Shown here: positions 1-5,565 of the stretch, one piece after another | How positions within the stretch are numbered: position 1 is the stretch's first letter | How the letters are laid out: each line of letters opens with the position of its first letter | Source: Synergistaceae bacterium | GTDB taxonomy: Bacteria; Synergistota; Synergistia; Synergistales; Aminobacteriaceae | DNA length: 6,328 nt | Assembly (NCBI GenBank): GCA_009776565.1 | Contig: WRNQ01000038.1 | Span: 5,220-11,547, forward strand | Direction of reading: 5' to 3' | Translations under genes and position numbers: made by a program | The notes under the pieces: model-generated | Told to the model about the DNA's origin: nothing | What the model saw: the letters and a program-made list of their open reading frames with translations, nothing else | Database searches by the model: none

Positions 1-699
1 AACATCATGTTAATGTCGCCTACTGTAGATGAAGCCTTGAAACTTGCCAAAAAACACAAAGTCCCTATTGTAACGACAGGAGCGGGTAGCCCGGGTAAAG
101 TGTTGAAGGAATTGTCGCCAATCGGAGTGTTGGTAATTCCCGTTATTGCTTCAGTTGCTCAAGCGAAAAGAGTTGCAAAACAAGGCGCTGATGCTGTAAT
201 AGCTGAAGGAATGGAAGCGGGAGGGCATATAGGCGAGATTACTACAATGGTACTGGTTCCGCAAATAGTTGATTCCGTTGAAATCCCTGTAATAGCTGCC
301 GGCGGAATAGCTGACAGCAGAGGAACAAAAGCGGCTTTTGCGCTCGGAGCTGAAGGAATTCAGGTTGGGACACGATTTTTATGTTCGAATGAATGTAGCG
401 TACATGAGAACTACAAAAAAGCAATCCTTAACGCAAGGGACAGAGATACAACAATAACAGGACAAAGAACCGGACACCCCGTACGCTGTATCAGAAACAA
501 ACTTACCGCAGAATTTGATACTCTTGATAAGCGCCAGGCGGGAATAGAAGAAATAGAAAAGCTTGGAACAGGACGATTAAGGGATGCTGTGAAAAATGGA
601 GACGTTGAATGGGGCTCATTAATGGCTGGGCAATCATCTGCAATGGTAAACAAAATTCTGCCTGCGGCTCAGATTATTGAAGGTTTATTTAAATTCTAA
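1..699 (+). CDS. fabK: Enoyl-ACP reductase FabK (FMN-dependent), 5'-truncated by the window edge
   Basis: FabK catalyses the last step of each fatty-acid elongation cycle in the cytoplasm, reducing trans-2-enoyl-ACP with NAD(P)H and FMN. It replaces the unrelated FabI. The frame is open from base 1 (Asn-Ile-Met-Leu-Met-Ser-Pro, matching the internal 'NIMLMSP' stretch of the family), so the ATG at 7 is internal and not the start. About 80 N-terminal residues are missing from the usual 310-320. Counting the Met at base 7 as 1, visible motifs are GAGSPGK (25-31), EAGGHIG (70-76, His74 being the conserved FabK active-site histidine), AAGGIAD (97-103, phosphate/FMN binding) and GTRF (121-124). This is the nitronate monooxygenase/FabK TIM-barrel fold. 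The position directly before fabD favours FabK over a generic nitronate monooxygenase. The stop is TAA at 697-699, and fabD begins 15 bases later. Confidence 0.93.
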   Translation, partial: NIMLMSPTVDEALKLAKKHKVPIVTTGAGSPGKVLKELSPIGVLVIPVIASVAQAKRVAKQGADAVIAEGMEAGGHIGEITTMVLVPQIVDSVEIPVIAAGGIADSRGTKAAFALGAEGIQVGTRFLCSNECSVHENYKKAILNARDRDTTITGQRTGHPVRCIRNKLTAEFDTLDKRQAGIEEIEKLGTGRLRDAVKNGDVEWGSLMAGQSSAMVNKILPAAQIIEGLFKF

Positions 700-714
700 G
701 GAGTTGAATGAGAA

Positions 715-1677
715 ATGAAAGAGTACGCGCTCGTTTTCCCCGGGCAGGGAGCTCAAGAGGCAGGAATGGGAAGTAAACTATACGAAAGTTTCAGTTCAGC
801 TCGCGATGTATTTGACGAAATAGATGATTCGCTTGGATTTGCTTTATCCCGTACCATTTTTGAGGGACCTGAAGAAGATCTTATGCTTACAGCATTTGCA
901 CAACCGGCAATTTTGGCCGTTAGTATAGCATCACTTAGGGTGCTGCAAAATGAAATGTTGGGGAATTCTTTTCCAATGCCAGCAGTTTCAGCCGGTCACA
1001 GCCTTGGGGAGTATACAGCTCTTGTTGCGGCGGATAGCATATCATTAAGAGACGGAGCGCTGCTGGTTCATTTACGTGGAAAATGGATGCAAGAAGCTGT
1101 CCCTGAAGGAAGAGGCGCAATGTACGCGATTCTTGGAATTGAAGCGGAGGTAATCAATGAAATTTGTGCTATAGTTGCTCCAAATGCTGAATGTCAAGCG
1201 GCAAATTTCAATTCTCCGGGGCAAATAGTAATATCCGGTGAAGTTACGTATGTTGAAAAAGCGGTTGATCTGGCAAAACAGAGAGGCGCCAAAAAAGCTA
1301 TCAAACTTAATGTCAGTGCGCCTTTTCATAGCAGGCTAATGCGCCCGGTAGCCGACAGATTACAATATCAATTCGAAAAATGTAAATGGAAAACACCTAA
1401 GTTCCCGGTAGTGAGTAACGCATGGGCTAAACCGGTTTCAAAAGTTGAAGATATTCTTAAAATGTTGTATGAACAAAGTTATAGCCCTGTTTTATGGCAT
1501 GATTCAGTGTTGGAAATCTGTAAAAATGGCGTACAGAATTTTGTGGAGTTAGGACCGGGTAACGTATTAGCCGGGCTTATAAAGAGGGCGCAAAAAGGTC
1601 TTAACTGTATTTCAGGCTCAACGCCGGAATCTCTTGAAACTATAGCTGAATATTTAAATAGTACAGAGGATAATTAG
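715..1677 (+). CDS. fabD: Malonyl-CoA:ACP transacylase
   Basis: FabD moves malonyl from CoA to the phosphopantetheine arm of acyl carrier protein, supplying the extender unit for FAS II. The 320-residue protein has normal length (family about 300-320). The conserved residues are all present: GQGAQ at 10-14 (oxyanion Gln11), GHSLGE at 94-99 with nucleophile Ser96, Arg121 that binds the malonyl carboxylate, APFHS at 202-206 with catalytic His205, Gln254 in the 'Q..SPVLW' segment, and GPG at 280-282. The start MKEYALVFPGQGAQ is the canonical N-terminus. The ribosome binding site AAGGAG (698-703) overlaps the fabK stop and lies 11 bases from this ATG, which is rather long. An out-of-frame ATG at 708 lies closer to it (see findings). 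fabG follows after one base, indicating an operon. I see no missing residues or frameshift. Confidence 0.96.
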   Translation: MKEYALVFPGQGAQEAGMGSKLYESFSSARDVFDEIDDSLGFALSRTIFEGPEEDLMLTAFAQPAILAVSIASLRVLQNEMLGNSFPMPAVSAGHSLGEYTALVAADSISLRDGALLVHLRGKWMQEAVPEGRGAMYAILGIEAEVINEICAIVAPNAECQAANFNSPGQIVISGEVTYVEKAVDLAKQRGAKKAIKLNVSAPFHSRLMRPVADRLQYQFEKCKWKTPKFPVVSNAWAKPVSKVEDILKMLYEQSYSPVLWHDSVLEICKNGVQNFVELGPGNVLAGLIKRAQKGLNCISGSTPESLETIAEYLNSTEDN

Positions 1678-1678
1678 A

Positions 1679-2419
1679 ATGGAAAAAATAGCTCTTGTAA
1701 CAGGCGCGGGAAGAGGAATAGGAAAAGCTGTTGCTATTGAATTAAGTGCTATGGGATTCCAGGTTGCCGTTAATTTCTTTAATAGCGAACGCGCCGCAGA
1801 TGAATTATGTCATGCAATATCTGAAAATGGCGGAAAAGCAGCTGCATTTAAAGCCAATGTTGGCAATAAGCTTCAAGTTACAAATATGTTTGAAACAATT
1901 GAAAAAGAAATGGGCGCCTCTCCTCTCTTAATAGTGAATAATGCTGGAATAACAAAAGACAACCTACTCATGAGGATGAAGGATGATGAATGGGATTCCG
2001 TGATACAAGCTAATTTAAATTCTGTTTATTACTGTACTCGCGAAGCAATCCGTGGGATGTTGAGAGCAAAATGGGGGAGAATAATTAATATTGCCTCAGT
2101 CGTTGGTTTAACAGGCAGCCCCGGGCAATCAAATTACTGCGCCTCAAAGGCTGGTATAATTGGGTTTACAAAATCTATCGCCAGGGAATACGGCGGCAAA
2201 GGAATAACGGCGAACGCAGTGGCGCCAGGTTTTATCGAAACTGATATGACAAACGCTTTGAAAGAAGAGCTTAAGGCTTCTTTCCTTTCGCAAATCCCTG
2301 TAGGTCGCGTAGGTCTGGCTGTAGATGTTGCAAAAGCAGTTGCTTTTTTTGCTTCTGAGTCGTCTTCTTATATTACCGGTCAAATTTTGGCAGTTGACGG
2401 CGGAATGACAATGTGTTAG
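1679..2419 (+). CDS. fabG: 3-oxoacyl-ACP reductase
   Basis: FabG is a short-chain dehydrogenase/reductase that uses NADPH to reduce 3-oxoacyl-ACP to 3-hydroxyacyl-ACP, the first reduction of each elongation round. Its 246 residues match the usual length. The Rossmann glycine motif TGAGRGIG is at 8-15 and NNAG at 87-90. The catalytic residues are Asn112, Ser140, Tyr153 and Lys157 (YxxxK), and the C-terminal part carries PGFIETDM at 183-190 and the AVDGG end. Active-site spacing matches E. coli FabG (Ser138/Tyr151/Lys155) with a two-residue shift. The ATG lies one base after the fabD stop, with a ribosome binding site AGAGGA (1665-1670) inside the end of fabD, 8 bases upstream. Location between fabD and acpP makes the fatty-acid role secure compared with the many other SDR enzymes. 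Confidence 0.96.
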   Translation: MEKIALVTGAGRGIGKAVAIELSAMGFQVAVNFFNSERAADELCHAISENGGKAAAFKANVGNKLQVTNMFETIEKEMGASPLLIVNNAGITKDNLLMRMKDDEWDSVIQANLNSVYYCTREAIRGMLRAKWGRIINIASVVGLTGSPGQSNYCASKAGIIGFTKSIAREYGGKGITANAVAPGFIETDMTNALKEELKASFLSQIPVGRVGLAVDVAKAVAFFASESSSYITGQILAVDGGMTMC

Positions 2420-2487
2420 GTTCTTTCATTATTATTTTAAAAAATGAGAAAAGAAACAAATCAAAGTAAAATTTCGAAAACACAGAT

Positions 2488-2496
2488 AGGGGGTGA
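2488..2496 (+). promoter_or_regulatory. Extended Shine-Dalgarno site of acpP
   Basis: AGGGGGTGA matches the full-length consensus AGGAGGTGA in eight of nine positions. The remaining position can form a G-U wobble with the 16S rRNA tail. It ends 5 bases before the acpP ATG. It is the strongest ribosome binding site in the window, consistent with acyl carrier protein normally being one of the most abundant proteins in the cell. Confidence 0.8.
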
Positions 2497-2501
2497 GTTA
2501 A

Positions 2502-2753
2502 ATGAAAAAGGAAGAGATTCTTGGAAGACTAAAAGAAATAATAATGGATCGACTTGACGTTGAAGAAGACCAAATAGTCCCGGAAGCCTCATTTGTAGAA
2601 GACCTGGGAGCAGATTCGCTTGATATCGTGGAATTAATAATGGGGATTGAAGAAGAATTTGATATCGAAATTCCTGATGAAGACGCAGAAAAGCTTACTT
2701 CAGTTGGGGAAGCAATGAACTATACTCTCAGCAAAATAGAGGTTGTTGAATAG
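2502..2753 (+). CDS. acpP: Acyl carrier protein
   Basis: This small acidic protein carries the growing acyl chain, and phospholipid precursors, on a 4'-phosphopantetheine arm in the cytoplasm. It is 83 residues long (family about 75-85). The attachment motif is GADSLD at 36-41, with Ser39 as the expected modification site for AcpS. The acidic helix II following it ([14 protein letters not shown]) is the recognition surface for FabD, FabG, FabF and FabK. The later IPDEDAEKL helix is also typical. The gene has its own strong ribosome binding site, an 82-base leader after fabG and a terminator-like hairpin 12 bases after its stop. Together these suggest it is expressed at a higher level than its neighbours. 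No separate promoter could be identified with confidence. Confidence 0.97.
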   Translation: MKKEEILGRLKEIIMDRLDVEEDQIVPEASFVEDLGADSLDIVELIMGIEEEFDIEIPDEDAEKLTSVGEAMNYTLSKIEVVE

Positions 2754-2765
2754 TTTTAAAATGGA

Positions 2766-2795
2766 GGAGGCCAACAAAAGTTGAGCCTCCTTTTT
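2766..2795 (+). terminator. Intrinsic terminator or attenuator between acpP and fabF
   Basis: The arm GGAGGC (2766-2771) plus CAAC (2772-2775) pairs with GTTG (2780-2783) plus GCCTCC (2785-2790). The loop is AAAA (2776-2779), one A at 2784 is bulged, and the run TTTTT follows at 2791-2795. Ten base pairs with a GC-rich base and a short U tract fit a Rho-independent terminator. It sits inside the operon, only 16 bases before fabF, with no room for an ordinary promoter after it. It is therefore most likely partial, lowering transcription of fabF and rnc relative to acpP. Termination efficiency cannot be judged by eye. Confidence 0.75.
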
Positions 2796-2803
2796 GAAAG
2801 GAG
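2787..2803 (+). promoter_or_regulatory. Possible hairpin sequestering the fabF ribosome binding site
   Basis: CTCCTTT (2787-2793) is perfectly complementary to AAAGGAG (2797-2803), with a three-base loop TTG. AAAGGAG is the Shine-Dalgarno sequence of fabF, 8 bases before its ATG. The CTCC part also belongs to the 3' arm of the upstream terminator hairpin, so the two structures are mutually exclusive. The complementarity is directly visible. A regulatory role is inference, and a chance match is possible because a terminator arm reading CCTCC resembles an anti-Shine-Dalgarno sequence anyway. Confidence 0.45.
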
Positions 2804-2811
2804 AACTTTAG

Positions 2812-4044
2812 ATGAGAAGAGTGGTCATCACTGGTCTAGGTCCCGTAAGTCCAATAGGAATTGGAAAAGATGACTTTTGGAAAGCTTTGCGCGAGAAAGT
2901 AAACGGTGTTGGACTGCTTACAGAAGTGGAGCTTTACGATTCACCAATAAATTTTGGCGCGGAAATTAAGAACTTTGATCCAACTGTATGGATGGATAAT
3001 AAGGAAGCAAGAAGGTCGGACAGAGCGATTCAGTTTGCTGTGGCAGCTTCCGTGTTGGCAGTAGAAGATGCTAAACTAGATACGAGTAGTCTTGACCCAT
3101 ATAGATTCGGAGTTTATGTCGGAAGCGGACAGGGTGGAATATCAACATCTTTTGACCAATTTAAAATAATGCTTGAAAGAGGCGCCAAGAAAATAAGCCC
3201 GTTTTTTATTCCTATGATGATAAGCAACATGTCAACAGCTTATGTAGCAATCCGGCACAAAGCAAAAGGACCTAACCTGTGTGTTGTAACAGCATGTGCG
3301 ACGTCAATACACAGTTTGGGAGAGGCGTATCATGCAATAATCAGGAACGATGCGGACGTAATGATTTCGGGCGGCACAGAAGCAGGACTAAAGGCTATTT
3401 GCCTTGCCGGATTTGCTTCAATGAAAGCTCTTTCAACCAGGAGAGAAGCGCCGGAAAAAGCTTCCCGTCCGTTTGATAAAGACCGTGATGGGTTCGTTAT
3501 GGGCGAAGGCGCCGGCGCGCTTATACTTGAAGAATATGAGTTTGCCCGAAAACGCGGGGCGCATATCTATGCAGAACTTGTTGGATATGGGACTTCATGT
3601 GATGCTGAGCATATTACAGCGCCGGCTGAGGATGGAAATGGAGCGGCTTATGCTACTCAAAAAGCGCTCTTAATGGCGGGATGGAAGACGCAAGATGTTG
3701 ATTACATTAATGCGCATGGAACCTCCACCCCACTTAACGATAAAACTGAAGCTTTAATGATTAATAACATTTTCGGAGAACATACCCCGGATATTGCGGT
3801 AAATTCCACTAAATCGTTAATTGGGCACTGCCTTGGCGCCGCTGGAGCTCTTGAAACAATAGCGACTATTCAGGCTTTTGAAGAAGGTTATATTCACCCT
3901 ACCCTTAATTATGAAATTCCTGATCCGGAGTGTAGTCTTAATGTGATAACAGGAGATGGGCTGAAGAAACCAATAAAACACGCGCTAATCAATAGTTTTG
4001 GATTTGGCGGACACAACGGCGTTATTGGAATCTCCAAAATATAA
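2812..4044 (+). CDS. fabF: 3-oxoacyl-ACP synthase II (beta-ketoacyl-ACP synthase)
   Basis: FabF condenses malonyl-ACP with acyl-ACP, releasing CO2 and lengthening the chain by two carbons. The 410-residue protein has normal length and the thiolase-fold KAS I/II architecture. The catalytic triad is complete: Cys162 in VTACATS (159-165), His302 in AHGTSTPLND (301-310) and His339 in KSLIGHCLGA (334-343), with the conserved Lys334 that aligns with E. coli Lys335. The glycine-rich gating loop GFGGHN is at 397-402. The Cys-His-His triad separates it from FabH (Cys-His-Asn). FabF fits better than FabB because of its position after acpP and its KAS II-like length. The ribosome binding site AAAGGAG (2797-2803) lies 8 bases upstream and may be folded into a hairpin. 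The stop codon overlaps the rnc start by one base. Confidence 0.96.
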   Translation: MRRVVITGLGPVSPIGIGKDDFWKALREKVNGVGLLTEVELYDSPINFGAEIKNFDPTVWMDNKEARRSDRAIQFAVAASVLAVEDAKLDTSSLDPYRFGVYVGSGQGGISTSFDQFKIMLERGAKKISPFFIPMMISNMSTAYVAIRHKAKGPNLCVVTACATSIHSLGEAYHAIIRNDADVMISGGTEAGLKAICLAGFASMKALSTRREAPEKASRPFDKDRDGFVMGEGAGALILEEYEFARKRGAHIYAELVGYGTSCDAEHITAPAEDGNGAAYATQKALLMAGWKTQDVDYINAHGTSTPLNDKTEALMINNIFGEHTPDIAVNSTKSLIGHCLGAAGALETIATIQAFEEGYIHPTLNYEIPDPECSLNVITGDGLKKPIKHALINSFGFGGHNGVIGISKI

Positions 4045-4736
4045 TGAATGCTGAACAACTTGCGTCCAGAGAGAAAAAACTACGTCATTTTGAGAGTAAA
4101 CTAGGTTACACATTTCATGACAGAGAGCTTCTGGAACTAGCTCTCTGTCATTCTTCATACGCTAATGAGAATGGACTCCCAAACTCAAATGAAAGGCTTG
4201 AATTTTTGGGCGACGCTGTGCTTGAGCTTTCCGTTTCCCATTTGTTGTTTAATTCGTACATCAACTCAACAGAAGGAGATCTTACCAGGAAAAGGGCAAA
4301 TATCGTCCGCCATGAATCTCTTGTAATTTGGGGACAATACATGGAGATTAGGGACATAATTCTGAAAGGAAAATCTTTGCGTAATTCATGCCCTGATTCG
4401 ATTTACTCAGACGCTATAGAGGCAGTCATTGGAGCTATTTATATTGATGGAGGATATGACGAGGCATTCAGGGTAGTTAAACGGCATGTCGCATTTTTAC
4501 TAAAGAGTGATGACGACTTCGACTCAAAATCACAACTTCAAATACTTCTACAAATAAAAAAGAATGAAGTCCCGATTTATGAGATAATATCCGTGGAGGG
4601 TCCTGACCATGCACCAATATTTAAAGTTAAAGTTATAGTTGACGGGAAAGAGTGGACGGGGCAAGGCGCGTCTAAAAAGGCGGCGGAAACTTCTGCGGCT
4701 GGCAAAGCTTTAGAAGAACTGGAAAATATTTATTAG
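4044..4736 (+). CDS. rnc: Ribonuclease III
   Basis: RNase III cuts double-stranded RNA with Mg2+, processing rRNA precursors and some mRNAs. It is 230 residues long, as usual. The N-terminal nuclease domain (about 10-155) has the signature NERLEFLGDAVL at 49-60. The metal-binding acidic residues seen are Glu50, Glu53 and Asp57, Glu77 in EGDLTRKRA, and Asp123 and Glu126 in SDAIEAVIGAIYIDGG. A double-stranded RNA-binding domain occupies about 160-228, with the typical ASKKAAE stretch near 209-215. The start ATG shares its A with the fabF stop (TAATG). No good Shine-Dalgarno is visible upstream, so translation is probably coupled to fabF. Location of rnc after fabF is a common bacterial arrangement. 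No active-site residue is missing. Confidence 0.96.
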   Translation: MNAEQLASREKKLRHFESKLGYTFHDRELLELALCHSSYANENGLPNSNERLEFLGDAVLELSVSHLLFNSYINSTEGDLTRKRANIVRHESLVIWGQYMEIRDIILKGKSLRNSCPDSIYSDAIEAVIGAIYIDGGYDEAFRVVKRHVAFLLKSDDDFDSKSQLQILLQIKKNEVPIYEIISVEGPDHAPIFKVKVIVDGKEWTGQGASKKAAETSAAGKALEELENIY

Positions 4737-4749
4737 GGGCGAAAGCCAC

Positions 4750-5565
4750 ATGAAGAAAATTGTTAAGGTTTTGTTTTCATTTTTTATTATATTATTATTT
4801 ACCACACGCTCATTTGCTATGGATATAGTCACTATTTCTCCATGGGTTGCGGTTTTATCACACTTTATAGGAGGAATAAAAGTAAATGTAACTTCGCTGA
4901 CTTCGTGGGATGATAACAGAGTGAGCCGGGCCCGTATAAGAAACTTGATTAAAACTGATACAAACATAATAGCTCTAGACAGTTCCGAAATAATTAAAAT
5001 TGGCTTGGATGAAAAAGACTATACGAATATTCGTTTTTTATATGAGAATGTTCCTTTTGAAGAGAGCGAAAGCGACAAATATTTTGGGGATCCGTCCGTT
5101 CTTCCTTTTATTGCTCAAAGACTTTTACCTGTATTATCTTCTTTGGACCCCGAGAATTTTTCTTACTACCAAAGGCGCCTTGCGGAATTTCAGACAAGAT
5201 TGAGCAGCACTATCCTTGCAGGAAGAAATCTTTTAAAAGGACAAAAAGTCCTTGACCTGACTTACAGCAGCGGATATTTCTTAACGGCTGCAGGCTGCAG
5301 CGTTATAAAACCGGATGAAGCGGATATTGAAGACTGGATTCATCAAAAGCAATTTGAAAAACTTAATGAGCTTGTTACGAACAGTCAAAAAGAAAACAGA
5401 TTAGTGATAACTGATGCCGCTGCTCCCAAGACTATCCGAACAGCATTGAACGCATTTCCAAATATCGTTGTATTGCAACGACCCCCATTGGATCAGGATT
5501 TTTTGGCTTTTATACATGATCAATATTTAATTATATGGAATGAAGTCAAGGATAAAATCAAATAA
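4750..5565 (+). CDS. Secreted ZnuA/TroA-like solute-binding protein lacking the metal-ligand histidines
   Basis: The 271-residue protein begins with a signal peptide: Lys-rich start, hydrophobic core at about 7-18, and a likely cut after Ser-Phe-Ala (21-23). No lipobox Cys is present, so it is probably a soluble exported protein. The rest resembles cluster A-I metal-binding proteins of ABC transporters. TISPWVAVLSHFIGGIKVNVTSL matches the usual N-terminal strand and 'IGG..V.VTSL' segment, LDPENFSYYQRRLAEF (132-147) matches 'LDPEN...Y..N...', and VLDLTYSSGYF matches 'V..HDAFGYF'. The three positions that normally hold metal-binding His carry no His: the SWDDN segment (52-56), GDPSV (Ser116), and TYSSG (171-175). 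It is about 30 residues shorter than typical ZnuA, and no histidine-rich loop or permease/ATPase gene is adjacent. It starts 13 bases after rnc behind a weak AGGGG site (4735-4739). Function unknown; zinc uptake should not be assumed. Confidence 0.7.
   Translation: MKKIVKVLFSFFIILLFTTRSFAMDIVTISPWVAVLSHFIGGIKVNVTSLTSWDDNRVSRARIRNLIKTDTNIIALDSSEIIKIGLDEKDYTNIRFLYENVPFEESESDKYFGDPSVLPFIAQRLLPVLSSLDPENFSYYQRRLAEFQTRLSSTILAGRNLLKGQKVLDLTYSSGYFLTAAGCSVIKPDEADIEDWIHQKQFEKLNELVTNSQKENRLVITDAAAPKTIRTALNAFPNIVVLQRPPLDQDFLAFIHDQYLIIWNEVKDKIK

Noticed and set aside
7..9. ATG at 7 as the real start of fabK
   Set aside because: The two codons before it (Asn-Ile) continue a conserved internal FabK motif, and the protein would lack its N-terminal quarter, so the gene is simply cut by the window edge.
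2394..2422. Possible acpP promoter: TTGACG at 2394-2399 with a -10 candidate about 17 bases downstream
   Set aside because: The -10 candidate (TAGGTT at 2417) matches the consensus poorly, and the TTGACG lies in fabG codons for the conserved Val-Asp-Gly end. Not strong enough to list.
2422..2456. AT-rich imperfect inverted repeat after fabG (TTCTTT pairing with AAAGAA)
   Set aside because: The stem is almost all A-T with a bulge and a long loop, and no T run follows, so it is neither a convincing terminator nor a convincing operator.
2472..2479. TTTCGAAA palindrome upstream of acpP as a regulator site
   Set aside because: An 8-base AT-rich palindrome is common by chance and does not match any fatty-acid regulator site I recognise.
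2763..2811. A TTG-started leader peptide behind GGAGGAGG (2763-2770)
   Set aside because: The frame from TTG 2781 runs on out of frame through fabF with no short stop, and the GGAGG bases are better explained as the terminator 5' arm.
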